From Bradyrhizobium macuxiense (GTDB lineage Bacteria; Pseudomonadota; Alphaproteobacteria; Rhizobiales; Xanthobacteraceae): a stretch of 64,000 nt of DNA. Position 1 is the first letter of the stretch, and the number at the start of each line of letters is the position of its first letter. Where the stretch lies: contig NZ_VITY01000003.1 of NCBI RefSeq assembly GCF_007993935.1, positions 248,001 through 312,000 on the forward strand, in the 5' to 3' direction. Below, piece by piece: positions 48,601 through 57,491 of this stretch. The notes below the pieces were generated by a model. The model saw only the letters and a program-made list of their open reading frames with translations, was not told the DNA's origin and made no database searches. A program made the translations under genes and the position numbers.

Positions 48601-48924
48601 ATGGCCACGAAACCGGCGCTGGAGATCGCGATGCGCGTGGTGCCGCCCGCCGCGTCGATTCGACGCCGTCAAGATTTGACGGAATCGGTCCGCAGTGCAT
48701 TCTCGTCATTCATGGGACGCTTCAAGAACAGCCGTCTGGCTCGGATGAGCAGCGGCCATTACTGCCTGATCCGGGATCTCGGGCTGGTGAAGGGCGGCAA
48801 GGGATTGCGGCACCATGAGGTGGTCATCGACTTCTCGTGGCGCGGTCTGCTCAAGCTCGTCGTGAGCGCCGGCACCGCCGTCCTGCGCCGGCGCGCGCCG
48901 GTGCGGATCGAAACCGCCGAATAG
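48601..48924 (+). CDS. Hypothetical protein
   Basis: A 107-residue basic open frame starting 6 bases after the terminator T-run, with no ribosome site; a shorter start at 48631 or 48747 is possible. The second half (HYCLIRDLGLVKGGKGLRHH, then EVVIDFSWRGLLKLVVSAGT) looks more protein-like than the first. I do not recognise a family and it may be spurious or a remnant. Confidence 0.4.
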   Translation: MATKPALEIAMRVVPPAASIRRRQDLTESVRSAFSSFMGRFKNSRLARMSSGHYCLIRDLGLVKGGKGLRHHEVVIDFSWRGLLKLVVSAGTAVLRRRAPVRIETAE

Positions 48925-49073
48925 CGCAGATCAATCCCGGGAGTTGAGCCGATCATTCGTGGCGCCACGCGCTGCGCGACCAGGTCTTCAGGCGGCGTGA
49001 TCTCGATCAGGTCAAAGCCTGCCCACGGCGAGGGCGTGTTGCGCCAGACCGCTGCAGCGCTGGTCTGATCTGA

Positions 49074-49205
49074 TCAGCGCGAGCGGTCGGCGCAGATGCC
49101 GTTGCGCGGCTTCGGCGGCGTGAGCTCGGCGGCCGCGGCTGCATTGGAAATTCCGGCCGCGATCGCCATCAGCGTCGTCGCGACCAATCTGTTCACGATG
49201 TGCAT
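49074..49205 (-). CDS. Very small secreted peptide precursor
   Basis: A 43-residue frame with a convincing signal peptide (VNRLVATTLMAIAAGISNAA, cut near AAAAE) leaving a mature peptide of about 18 residues with one Cys (LTPPKPRNGICADRSR). CGGAGA is 6-11 bases upstream of the ATG at 49205. Small Ala-rich exported peptides of this type occur in Bradyrhizobium; function unknown. Confidence 0.45.
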   Translation of the reverse strand: MHIVNRLVATTLMAIAAGISNAAAAAELTPPKPRNGICADRSR

Positions 49206-49426
49206 GATCGTCTCCGGTTGTCGATGTCAGATTGTTCGCAACGCGGAATGATTTCGTTACGTCATCCTCTGCCTCGATCTGCCACACGCGGCTCAACTGC
49301 GCGTGAGCAGCGGGCGCCGTTGCTGGGCGATAATTCGGTGATGTACAGTGCCGCAGTCAAACGGCCGGGACTGCGATCCGCGCTCCAGCCGAAAGCAAGA
49401 AAAAGCAGGGAAGGAACGGATCTCTC

Positions 49427-50389
49427 ATGAAGGATTTCGCCGGAAAGATTGCCGTCATCACGGGTGGCGGCACGGGCATGGGGCGTGAGCTCGCACGGCA
49501 GCTCGTTGCCGAGGGATGCAATGTCGCGATGTGCGACGTCTCGGCCGAGGCGATGGCCGAGACCAAGCGGCTCTGCGAGGTCGAGAAGCTGCCGCAGGGC
49601 CTGCGCATCACCACCCACATTGCCGACGTCTCGATCGAGGATCACTACAAGCGCTTCCGCGACGAGCTGATCGAGCAGCAGGCGACCGACAAGATCCACT
49701 TGCTGTTCAACAACGCCGGCATCGGCGGTGGCGGCAGCCTGTTCACCAACACCCGCGAGCAGTGGGAGCGCACCTTCAACATCTGCTGGGGCGGCGTCTA
49801 TCTCGGGGTCCGCACCTTCCTCCCGCTGCTGGTGAAGGCCGATGAGGCGCACATCGTCAACACGTCGAGCGTCAACGGCTTCTGGGCCTCGGTCGGCCTC
49901 GGCGTGTCGCACACCGCCTACAGCGCGGCGAAATTCGCGGTGAAGGGATTCACCGAGGCGATGATCAACGATCTCCGCCTCAACGCGCCGCATGTCAAAT
50001 GCTCGGTGGTGATGCCTGGTCACATCGGCACTTCGATCGTGTCGAACTCGCGTAAGGTGCAGAACGGCTCCGAGCAGCTCAATCCCGACGAGCTCAAGCA
50101 GGCTCGCCAGCGTCTGCAAGGGCAGGGCATCGACGTCGCCAAGATGTCGGATGCCGATATCCAGCAGCTCGCGCTCGATCGTGCCCGCATCTTCCACGAC
50201 GAGGCGCCGACCTCGGCCGCCGCCGCCGCCAAGATCATCCTCGACGGCGTCAAGGCGGATCGCTGGCGCATCCTGGTCGGCGACGATGCGCATATGCTCG
50301 ACGAGCGTGTGCGCAACACGCCGGAGCAGGCCTACACGCCTGAGTTCTATCAGGACCTCGTGGCGGCGACCGGCTGGAAGGTCGGCTGA
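49427..50389 (+). CDS. Short-chain dehydrogenase/reductase
   Basis: NAD(P)-dependent oxidoreductase, 320 residues, longer than the usual 250 because of a C-terminal extension. The Rossmann motif ITGGGTGMG is at residues 11-19, NNAG at 95-98 and the catalytic S147/S148, Y165 and K169 (TSSVNG, YSAAK) are intact. The substrate is not readable. It is a single-gene unit followed by palindromic repeat family B, copy 2. Confidence 0.92.
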   Translation: MKDFAGKIAVITGGGTGMGRELARQLVAEGCNVAMCDVSAEAMAETKRLCEVEKLPQGLRITTHIADVSIEDHYKRFRDELIEQQATDKIHLLFNNAGIGGGGSLFTNTREQWERTFNICWGGVYLGVRTFLPLLVKADEAHIVNTSSVNGFWASVGLGVSHTAYSAAKFAVKGFTEAMINDLRLNAPHVKCSVVMPGHIGTSIVSNSRKVQNGSEQLNPDELKQARQRLQGQGIDVAKMSDADIQQLALDRARIFHDEAPTSAAAAAKIILDGVKADRWRILVGDDAHMLDERVRNTPEQAYTPEFYQDLVAATGWKVG

Positions 50390-50401
50390 TCACGCAGGAC
50401 C

Positions 50402-50530
50402 CGTCATGCCCGCGCAACGGCGCCGTTGTCGCTGGAGGAGCGCGGAACGCGCGTCTCGAAGCATGCACGGCCCGGCTAGCGGCCGTCGATCCTTCGAGAC
50501 GGCCGCGTTGCGGCCGCCTCGGGATGACGG
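50402..50530. repeat. Palindromic repeat family B, copy 2 (diverged)
   Basis: CGTCATGCC start and GGGATGACGG end, with inner GTCTCGAAG and CTTCGAGACGGCC, like copy 1 at 35321 but longer and less perfect. It fills the gap between the SDR and GcrA-like genes. Confidence 0.7.
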
Positions 50531-50558
50531 GATCGGCGCTTCCAGTGTTGCTACCAAG

Positions 50559-51026
50559 CTACCCGCGCATCGCGCGCTGGCGGGACCCTGTCTGATAGGC
50601 GAGGCGGTAATGCCCTGAGCAATAGGGCATGCCGCCGAGCGGGGTGTTGCCGCAGAAGCAGAAATCATCGGCGCCCGGGCTGCTGATCGGCCAGCGGCAG
50701 CGCTGCTCGCTCAATTCGAACAGCGAGCAGCTGTTGACGCTGACAACAGGCGCATCGTCGGGCTCCCGCTCGTAGACCGCCCGTAGCAGCTGGAGCTGCT
50801 GCTTCGCGGTCGCCCGTTGCGCGGTGTGCGCGGTGGCTTTCTTCCGCCGCGCGCGGCGTTCGTCTGGCGTCGTGCGCACGAGGTTCAGCCGCGACAGCTT
50901 GCCGATCACCGCATTACGGCTGACGCCGATATTGACGGCGATGTCGCGGCAGGAGAGGCCGGCTTCAAAGTAGATCTTGAGTTGGTCGACGCGCTCCGGC
51001 GTCCAGGTTGGTTCGATCGCAATCAT
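50559..51026 (-). CDS. GcrA-family cell-cycle regulator (likely paralogue)
   Basis: A 155-residue protein. The N-terminal helix-turn-helix (residues about 7-50, CRDIAVNIGVSRNAVIGKLS) is the GcrA signature, which binds GANTC-methylated promoters with RNA polymerase sigma-70. The C-terminal part has CRWPISSPGADDFCFCGN and PYCSGHYRLAYQ, Cys/His positions like the family's C-terminal domain. The sequence departs from canonical GcrA in the start (IAIEPTWTPERV), so a paralogue is likely. The start at 51026 excludes a non-similar upstream extension. Confidence 0.82.
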   Translation of the reverse strand: MIAIEPTWTPERVDQLKIYFEAGLSCRDIAVNIGVSRNAVIGKLSRLNLVRTTPDERRARRKKATAHTAQRATAKQQLQLLRAVYEREPDDAPVVSVNSCSLFELSEQRCRWPISSPGADDFCFCGNTPLGGMPYCSGHYRLAYQTGSRQRAMRG

Positions 51027-51075
51027 CTGACGGTTCCACGTTCTGTGTTGAACCGCCGCGTCGACGCGTGCGCCG

Positions 51076-51276
51076 TCAGGGCGCGCGACCGTTGTCGCGG
51101 ATTGCAAGCAACCCGTCCTTGATGGCGAGTCGAATGCCTTCCTCGATCAGTGTCCGTGCGACGCCCGGGACGCTCGTACCGTGGGTGCCCTGTCTCACCA
51201 GCTTCTCGAGGTAACCAATGGTCGAGAGCGCCAGTGTGACCGGGACGCGGTCGGTTTCGGCCTTTTCCGTAGCCAT
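51076..51276 (-). CDS. Small ribbon-helix-helix-like protein
   Basis: A 66-residue protein: a short beta-type start (DRVPVTLALSTIGYLEKLVR) then GTSVPGVARTLIEEGIRLAI, which is the usual layout of a ribbon-helix-helix DNA-binding protein. It lies 49 bases upstream of the GcrA-like gene on the same strand and could control or assist it. The family is inferred from pattern only. Confidence 0.6.
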   Translation of the reverse strand: MATEKAETDRVPVTLALSTIGYLEKLVRQGTHGTSVPGVARTLIEEGIRLAIKDGLLAIRDNGRAP

Positions 51277-51440
51277 GAAGAAACGCTTAACCCTGAACGC
51301 TCGTACTGAAAAGTATCTATTTAGAGTCTATTTAGGGATGTGGCAGTTCGTCAAGCCATCGGCCGAAAAATGCGAACAGCCGCGCCGGAGATCGATTCCG
51401 GCGCGGCGTTTGGACTGGAATATTTAAGTATATTAATAGG

Positions 51441-53267
51441 TTAGGCGCGTAACTCGACCTTGACCGGGAACTTCTTGAGAAGCCGCTCAGCCGTTTCGGC
51501 CTTGTCCACAGGCGCGGTCACGCTCAGGTACAGGCCCCGGGACGGGTCGGTGATGGCCTCGACACTGACCTCGCCGGACAGTCCTTCCCGCGCCAGCAGC
51601 TCGCGCGCGGCCTCGCCGGCGGCGATCTCGCGCAGCTTTGGCTTGAAGATCTTGCCGACCGGCGTGACCGGCATCTCCGGGATCACCGACACCACGCGTG
51701 GCCGCGCCGGCGGCTCCAGTATGTTGTCCTGCACGAAGGCGGCGAGCGCCTGCGGATCGATCTGCGCGCCGGGCTGCGCCGAGACGAACAGCATCGGCAC
51801 TTCGCCGGCATAGCTGTCGGGACGTCCGACCGCCGCGGCCAGCGCGACGCCCGGAAACGCCAGCGCGGCGTCCTCGATCGCGCGCGGGTCGATGTTGTGG
51901 CCGCCGCGGATGATGACGTCCTTGGCGCGGCCCATGATGTAAACGAAGCCGTCGGCATCGATCCGGCAGATGTCGCCGGTGCGCAGCCAGCCGTCGCGGA
52001 ACGCCTCTTCGGTCTGCTTCTTGTCGACGTAACCGGCGAACACCTGCGGGCCTCTGGTCAGGAGCTCGCCGACCGGCGAGGGCCACGGCCCGGTGTGCAG
52101 CTTGCCGCCCTCGAGGATGGCGAGCTCGACCAGCGGATTGCGGGTGCCGACGCTCTCGGCGCGTGGTTTCACGCCGTGCACGTCATGGGTGATGGCGCCG
52201 GCAAGCTCGGTCATGCCGTAGAGCTGCTGGATGCAGTCGCCGCCCCAGGTCGCGAGATAGCGCCGTTCGATTTCCGGCGGGCAGATCGAGGCGCCGGTGG
52301 CGGTGACGCGCAGGGTCGAGATGTCGCTGTCCGCGACCGGGATGTCGGCCAGTGCGCCGAGCGTGGTCGGCACGTTGCCCGAGATATTGACGCGGTATTT
52401 CTCGATGATCTTCCAGAAATGCGTGATCAGCGCCGGATCGCGCGCGCCGGCGGGGCCGGGGATGAAGATCGTCGTGCCGGCCGCCAGGCAATTGGCCGTC
52501 GTGCAGAACAGGCCGCCGACATGGAACAGCGGCATCGTGATCATCGCGCGTTCGCCACGGTGGAAGTCGAGCGCTATCCGCGAGGATAGAGTGGAGGCAA
52601 CCATCGCGCGGTTGGTGAGCCGCGCCACCTTGGGATGACCGGTGGTGCCCCCGGTCGGCAGCATCACCGCGACACGGTCGGCCTCGCTCATGTCGCTCGA
52701 CTTGCCGTAGTCGTCGCGCCAGGCCGGGTCAGGCCGCAGCACCTCGCCGTCGAAGGAAATGCTGCCGTCGAGCGGCGCGATCACGATGCACTTGAGCGAC
52801 GGCACCTCGCGCTGCAGTCCCTCGACCCGCTCATAGAGCCCGCCCGGCATTCCCGGCGGCGGCGCGATCAGCAGCTTCGCATTGATGGCATTGAGCTGGG
52901 CTGTGATCGCTTCCCGCGTGAACAGCAGGTTAAGCGGCTCGGCGACGCCGCAGGCGGCGGCGCCGAAGATCGCGACGATGCTGGCCGGACAGGCGGGCAG
53001 CAGGATCGCCACCGCATCATCCTTGTCGATGCCTTGGCCGCGGAAATAGGTTTCGGCCGCCTTGATCGAGCCCATCAGCTGATCGTTCGAAATCACGACC
53101 GGGTTGGGATCGAGCGGCGATCGCAAATAGATCGCGGCTTCGGCGTCCGGCGCCCCCTGCGGGCCGCGGGCGATGAGATCGAGGATCCGCGGGCAGGCGG
53201 CGAGCGTCTCCTGCATCTCCTTGTCGCGCGCAGCCTCGTCGGCCGGCGAAAGCCTGTCCTTCAGCAT
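51441..53267 (-). CDS. AMP-dependent acyl-CoA synthetase/ligase
   Basis: Activates a carboxylic acid as acyl-AMP then acyl-CoA. 608 residues. ANL-superfamily motifs: the ATP loop PTGGTTGHPK (about 205-214), QLYGMTE, DGWLRTGDICRIDADG and the end motif MPVTPVGKIFKPKLRE with the catalytic Lys. No membrane segment. The acid is not readable (fatty or aromatic). The next gene upstream on the same strand starts 89 bases earlier (acetamidase family), so a catabolic unit is possible. Confidence 0.92.
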   Translation of the reverse strand: MLKDRLSPADEAARDKEMQETLAACPRILDLIARGPQGAPDAEAAIYLRSPLDPNPVVISNDQLMGSIKAAETYFRGQGIDKDDAVAILLPACPASIVAIFGAAACGVAEPLNLLFTREAITAQLNAINAKLLIAPPPGMPGGLYERVEGLQREVPSLKCIVIAPLDGSISFDGEVLRPDPAWRDDYGKSSDMSEADRVAVMLPTGGTTGHPKVARLTNRAMVASTLSSRIALDFHRGERAMITMPLFHVGGLFCTTANCLAAGTTIFIPGPAGARDPALITHFWKIIEKYRVNISGNVPTTLGALADIPVADSDISTLRVTATGASICPPEIERRYLATWGGDCIQQLYGMTELAGAITHDVHGVKPRAESVGTRNPLVELAILEGGKLHTGPWPSPVGELLTRGPQVFAGYVDKKQTEEAFRDGWLRTGDICRIDADGFVYIMGRAKDVIIRGGHNIDPRAIEDAALAFPGVALAAAVGRPDSYAGEVPMLFVSAQPGAQIDPQALAAFVQDNILEPPARPRVVSVIPEMPVTPVGKIFKPKLREIAAGEAARELLAREGLSGEVSVEAITDPSRGLYLSVTAPVDKAETAERLLKKFPVKVELRA

Positions 53268-53355
53268 ATCCGTCCCCGTCCATTTTTGTTTCGTTGGGAC
53301 GGAGATTGTATCGAGCCGCGCTTGCCGAACACAAGTGCGGCTTATCGACCGGCTG

Positions 53356-54297
53356 TCAGCCGTGAACCACCGATTTGGCGATCATGCAGTGAATACCCTT
53401 GGAGCCGTTGACCGTCTGGGTGACCCGCAGGTCGGCGGCCAGGCTGCACAGCGTGTAAGCGTCCTCGCGGGAGAGATTCCGCTTCTCGCCGAGCAGCACG
53501 ATCATGTCGCGCAGCGCCCGCACCACGCATTGGTCGAGATCGGGATCCATCGCCATGGTCATGTAGTGATCTGCGGTCTCTGCGCGCGGGTAGGCGAGCT
53601 TGAGGTCCTTGCGCAAGGTCAGGCGGAAGCGGCCGGTGAGCGCGGTCTCGATCGCGGTGACGCAGACCTCGCCGTCGCCCTGCACGCCATGGCCGTCGCC
53701 ACAGGAGAACAGCGCGCCCGGCACGAACACCGGCAGATACAGCTTGGCTCCGGCGCCGAGCTCCTTGTTGTCGAGGTTGCCGCCCATCGCGCGCGGGATC
53801 AGCGAGGAGATGCGGCCCCAGGCCGGCGGCGGCGACACGCCCATCACGCCGAAGAACGGCTTCAGCGGCAGATCGAGCCCCCAGGGCATGCGGCCGACCA
53901 TGCGCGTGCGATCGAGCGGGATATTGAGGATGCGGGTCTCGTGGAAATCGTCGGGCAGGGTGCCTGACAGCGGCTTGATCAGATTGTAGCCCCAGTCCTG
54001 GCGAAGCTGGACGTCGAGAATATCGACCTCGAGCACGTCGCCGGGCTCGGCGCCGCTCACTGCGATCGGGCCGGTCAGGATGTGCCCGGGCACCATCCGC
54101 TCGCTCTTCGCATGGATGTCGTCGAGCTCCGGCGGGATATGGAATTTGCTTCGGTCCGGCACCACGTCGGCGCCACCGCTGACGGTCTCGATCGTGACCT
54201 CGTCGCCGCTCGCGATCGTGAGGACCGGCTTCAGCTTTGCTTCAAAGAAGCCCCAATGGCAGGTTTCGGGACTGGACTTCAGGTGATGATGGGTCAT
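53356..54297 (-). CDS. Acetamidase/formamidase family protein
   Basis: Hydrolyses short amides such as formamide or acetamide. 313 residues, FmdA/AmdA family. Recognisable: VPDRSKFHIPPELDDI early, HILTGPIAVSGAEPGDVLEV, then FSCGDGHGVQGDGEVCVTAI, a typical metal/active-site region. The start at 54297 is in a good position, divergent from the YdcF gene. Substrate specificity uncertain. Confidence 0.9.
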   Translation of the reverse strand: MTHHHLKSSPETCHWGFFEAKLKPVLTIASGDEVTIETVSGGADVVPDRSKFHIPPELDDIHAKSERMVPGHILTGPIAVSGAEPGDVLEVDILDVQLRQDWGYNLIKPLSGTLPDDFHETRILNIPLDRTRMVGRMPWGLDLPLKPFFGVMGVSPPPAWGRISSLIPRAMGGNLDNKELGAGAKLYLPVFVPGALFSCGDGHGVQGDGEVCVTAIETALTGRFRLTLRKDLKLAYPRAETADHYMTMAMDPDLDQCVVRALRDMIVLLGEKRNLSREDAYTLCSLAADLRVTQTVNGSKGIHCMIAKSVVHG

Positions 54298-54363
54298 GTG
54301 ACGTCTTTTGATTAGTTTCCCAGCAGCGTATGACCCTGTAGCAGAACTTCGCAGAGGCTTCCC

Positions 54364-55158
54364 TTGTTTTTTGTGCTCTCCAAGACGCTCGGCATCATGC
54401 TGCTGCCGATCAATTTCCTGATCGGGATCGGCGTGATCGGCGCCGTGCTGCTGCTGACGCGGTTTGCGCGTCTCGGCCGCAGGTTGATGGTTGTCTCGCT
54501 GCTGCTGCTCGCGATCTGCGGCTTCTCGCCGCTCGGCAATGTCCTGATATCAACGCTGGAGCAGCGCTTCCCGCCATGGGATGCCTCGCGCGGCGCGCCC
54601 GACGGCATCATCGTGCTCGGCGGTTCGATCGATGCCGATCTGTCGGTGGCGCATGGCACACCTGTCGTGCGCAGCGCGGCCGATCGCGTCATCGCAGCCG
54701 CCGCGCTTGCGCGCAGATATCCGAATGCGCGCCTCGTGTTCACCGGCGGCAGTGCCAACCTGATCTCGAATGATGCGCGCGAGGCCGACTATGCCGCCGA
54801 GATGTTCGAGAGTCTCGGGATTGCCAAATCGCGGCTGATCATCGAACGCCGCTCGCGCAACACGGTGGAGAACGCCGAGTTCTCCAAGGCGTTGGTCGAT
54901 CCCAAGTCGGGCGAGCGCTGGCTGCTCGTCACCTCGGCCTATCACATGCCGCGCTCGATCGGGCTGTTCCGCAAGGCGGGATTCAACGTCGAGGCCTATC
55001 CGGTCGATTGGCGCGTCGGCAATGTCATGAGCTTCGCGACGCTTGCGATCGAGGGCCTGTCGCGCACCGATCTCGGCACACGGGAGTGGATCGGGCTGCT
55101 GGCGTATCATCTGGCCGGAAAAACCGACGATTTGCTGCCGGGACCGGTCGCACGCTGA
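54364..55158 (+). CDS. YdcF-family (DUF218) membrane protein
   Basis: A 264-residue protein with two N-terminal membrane helices (residues about 8-30 and 40-58) and a cytoplasmic or periplasmic DUF218 domain: IIVLGGSIDADLS, then RLVFTGGS and ERRSRNTVENAEFSK and LVTSAYHMPRSIGLFRKAGF. The family is linked to envelope or cyclic-sugar biology (SanA/ElyC type). The start is probably TTG at 54364, with AGAGG six bases before it. Confidence 0.85.
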   Translation: MFFVLSKTLGIMLLPINFLIGIGVIGAVLLLTRFARLGRRLMVVSLLLLAICGFSPLGNVLISTLEQRFPPWDASRGAPDGIIVLGGSIDADLSVAHGTPVVRSAADRVIAAAALARRYPNARLVFTGGSANLISNDAREADYAAEMFESLGIAKSRLIIERRSRNTVENAEFSKALVDPKSGERWLLVTSAYHMPRSIGLFRKAGFNVEAYPVDWRVGNVMSFATLAIEGLSRTDLGTREWIGLLAYHLAGKTDDLLPGPVAR

Positions 55159-55248
55159 GCCGTCACGTGCTTGTCGCTTCGCCCCGACAATCCGGCTAAC
55201 ATCGACACAACAGGCGGCGCCAAGCTGCCGATCACGGGAGTTCACGCC

Positions 55249-56031
55249 ATGCAACAGCAGACACCGCCGGAACAGTTCGACCTCGGCGCAATCGTCGCCG
55301 ATCTGAACAATCTGCTGCGGCTGAAGACCACGGTCATCGGCATCAAGATGTTTGCCCGCGTCGAGGAGATGGAGGCGATCCCGAAGATCCGCCGTCCGTC
55401 GGCGGTTCACACCACGGACCAGATCGTCAGCATGGCCTCGCGGCTCGGCTGGACCGTCGGCATCACCGGCGACGACCTGGTCGGCGCGCAATGCCGCGCG
55501 GTGATCGGGCTCGCGCCGCAGGACGAGAAGTGGCTGGCCGGCGAGAACTATGTCGGCGTCTGGCACGGCACGGCCGAAGACGCGCGCAAGCGCCAGGAGG
55601 CGCTCGACGTGGTGCCTTACGGTCAGTATCAGGCGATGGCGGTGAGTCCGCTGACCAGCGGCCGTCTCAACCCGCCGGACATCTGCCTCGTCTATGCAAC
55701 GCCGGGGCAGATGATCATCCTGATCAACGGGCTGCAGTATACCGGCTACAAGAAGTTCGAATGGGGCGTGGTCGGCGAGACCGCTTGCGCTGACTCGTGG
55801 GGGCGGGCGCTGAAGACCGGCGAGCCGAGCCTGTCGCTGCCGTGCTTCGCCGAGCGCCGCTATGGCGGCGTGCCCGACGAGGAGATGCTGATGGCGCTGC
55901 CGCCGGCCTATCTGGTGAAGGCGATCGCAGGCATGAAGCAGCTCGCCAAGAACGGCCTGCGCTATCCGATCGCACCCTATGGGATCCAGGCCGACGTACG
56001 CGCCGGCATGGGGGTGTCTTACAAGAAGTAG
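55249..56031 (+). CDS. DUF169-family protein
   Basis: A 260-residue soluble protein of the DUF169 family, whose function is unknown; members carry conserved Cys positions (here GAQCRAVIG, ETACADSWG and SLPCFAERR) that suggest a metal or redox site. The start at 55249 follows CGGGAGTTCACGCC. It lies 90 bases after the YdcF gene, on the same strand. Confidence 0.83.
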   Translation: MQQQTPPEQFDLGAIVADLNNLLRLKTTVIGIKMFARVEEMEAIPKIRRPSAVHTTDQIVSMASRLGWTVGITGDDLVGAQCRAVIGLAPQDEKWLAGENYVGVWHGTAEDARKRQEALDVVPYGQYQAMAVSPLTSGRLNPPDICLVYATPGQMIILINGLQYTGYKKFEWGVVGETACADSWGRALKTGEPSLSLPCFAERRYGGVPDEEMLMALPPAYLVKAIAGMKQLAKNGLRYPIAPYGIQADVRAGMGVSYKK

Positions 56032-56041
56032 GGGCATCTTC

Positions 56042-56126
56042 CGTCATTGCGAGGAGCGGAGCGACGACGCAATCCATCGCTCCGCACACGCGGTGAAATG
56101 GATTGCTTCGCCGCGCTCGCAATGAC
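56042..56126. repeat. Palindromic repeat family A, copy 4
   Basis: Same arms as copy 1 (CGTCATTGCGAGGAGCG and CGCTCGCAATGAC, inner GCAATCCATC and GGATTGC), 10 bases after the DUF169 stop. Confidence 0.85.
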
Positions 56127-56162
56127 AAAACGGGGCAATTTCGTTGTGTGGGAGCCTGATCC

Positions 56163-57338
56163 ATGTCCTCGTCGAAACTCGACATCGTCGTCTACGGTGC
56201 GACCGGCTTCACCGGCCAGCTCGTCGCCGAATATCTCGCGGCGCATTATCGCGACGGCAGCCTGAAATGGGCGATGGCCGGGCGCAGCAAGGACAAGCTT
56301 GCCTCGGTTCGCGATGCGATCGGCGCGCCCGCCGACACGCCCTTGATCCTCGCCGATGCCAGCGACGCCGCATCGCTGAAGGCGATGCTGGCGCAGACCA
56401 AATCTGTCATTTCGACGGTTGGCCCGTATCAGCTCTATGGCAACGAGCTGATCGCCGCCTGCGTGGAAAGCGGCACTGACTATTTCGATCTTTGCGGCGA
56501 GCCGGTCTGGATGCGCCAGATGATCGACAAGCATGAAGCCGCGGCAAAGGCCAGCGGCGCGCGCATCGTGTTCTCCTGCGGCTTCGACTCGGTGCCGTTC
56601 GAGCTCGGCGCGTTCTTCGTGCAGGAGGAAGCCAAGCGCGTGTTCGGTGCGCCCGCCGCGCGCGTCAAGGGCCGCGTGCGCGACATGCGCGGCACGCTGT
56701 CCGGCGGCACGGCCGCGAGCGCCAAGGCAACCTTCGATGCGGTCGCCAAGGACTTGAGCCTGGTCGCAATCCTCAACAATCCCTTCGCGCTGACGCCGGG
56801 CTTCGAGGGTGCGAAGCAGCCGCGCGGCAGCAAGCCGGCCTACGAGGAGGATCTGCAATCCTGGACTGCGCCGTTCATGATGGCGCTGATCAACACGCGC
56901 AACGTCCACCGCTCCAACATGCTGATGGGCTTTCCGTACGGGAAGGACTTCATCTACGACGAGATGGTCCTGACCGGCCCGGGCGAGAAGGGCGAGGCCA
57001 ATGCAAAGAAGGTGATGGCGCTGAATTCCGAGAAGACTGGTCCCAGCGCACCGAAGCCGGGCGAGGGGCCGTCAAAGGAAGAGCGCGAGAACGGCCGCTA
57101 CGATCTGCTCTATCTCGCGGTCGCGCCCGACGGCCGCATGGTCCGCGCCGGCATCAAGGGCGATCGCGATCCCGGCTACGGCTCGACCTCGAAGATGATT
57201 TCGGAATGCGCGATCTGCCTGTTGCGCGACACGCCCGACGTCGCCCCCGGCTTCTGGACGCCGGGAGCCGCGATGCAGGGTAAGCTGATCAAGCGCCTGG
57301 TCGATCACGCCGGGCTGACGTTTGAAGTCGAGAAGTAG
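56163..57338 (+). CDS. Saccharopine dehydrogenase-like NAD(P)-binding protein
   Basis: A 391-residue protein with an N-terminal Rossmann domain (YGATGFTGQL, residues 11-20) and a C-terminal domain of the saccharopine-dehydrogenase-like family, which includes trans-acting enoyl reductases of lipid synthesis. Features: VISTVGPYQLYGNELIAACV, and YFDLCGEPVWMRQM, and IVFSCGFDSVPFELG. True saccharopine metabolism is unlikely; a lipid or polyketide reductase role is inferred from the subfamily. Confidence 0.87.
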   Translation: MSSSKLDIVVYGATGFTGQLVAEYLAAHYRDGSLKWAMAGRSKDKLASVRDAIGAPADTPLILADASDAASLKAMLAQTKSVISTVGPYQLYGNELIAACVESGTDYFDLCGEPVWMRQMIDKHEAAAKASGARIVFSCGFDSVPFELGAFFVQEEAKRVFGAPAARVKGRVRDMRGTLSGGTAASAKATFDAVAKDLSLVAILNNPFALTPGFEGAKQPRGSKPAYEEDLQSWTAPFMMALINTRNVHRSNMLMGFPYGKDFIYDEMVLTGPGEKGEANAKKVMALNSEKTGPSAPKPGEGPSKEERENGRYDLLYLAVAPDGRMVRAGIKGDRDPGYGSTSKMISECAICLLRDTPDVAPGFWTPGAAMQGKLIKRLVDHAGLTFEVEK

Positions 57339-57345
57339 CTTTCTT

Positions 57346-57485
57346 ACCTCGCCCCGCTTGCGGGGAGAGGTCGGATCGCATCGCAGATGCGATCCGGGTG
57401 AGGGGGTACAGGTCCGTCCAATTGCATTGCTCGTGGAAAGAGCCCCTCACCCCAACCCTCTCCCCGCAAGAGCGGGGAGAGGGAG
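57346..57485. repeat. Palindromic repeat family C
   Basis: CTCGCCCCGCTTGCGGGGAG at the left and CTCTCCCCGCAAGAGCGGGG at the right, with a central GGTGAGGGG / CCCCTCACC pair and a TCGCATC/GATGCGA hairpin. It fills the gap between two convergent genes. The hairpin at 11742-11763 resembles one arm. Confidence 0.75.
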
Positions 57486-57491
57486 AAGGCC

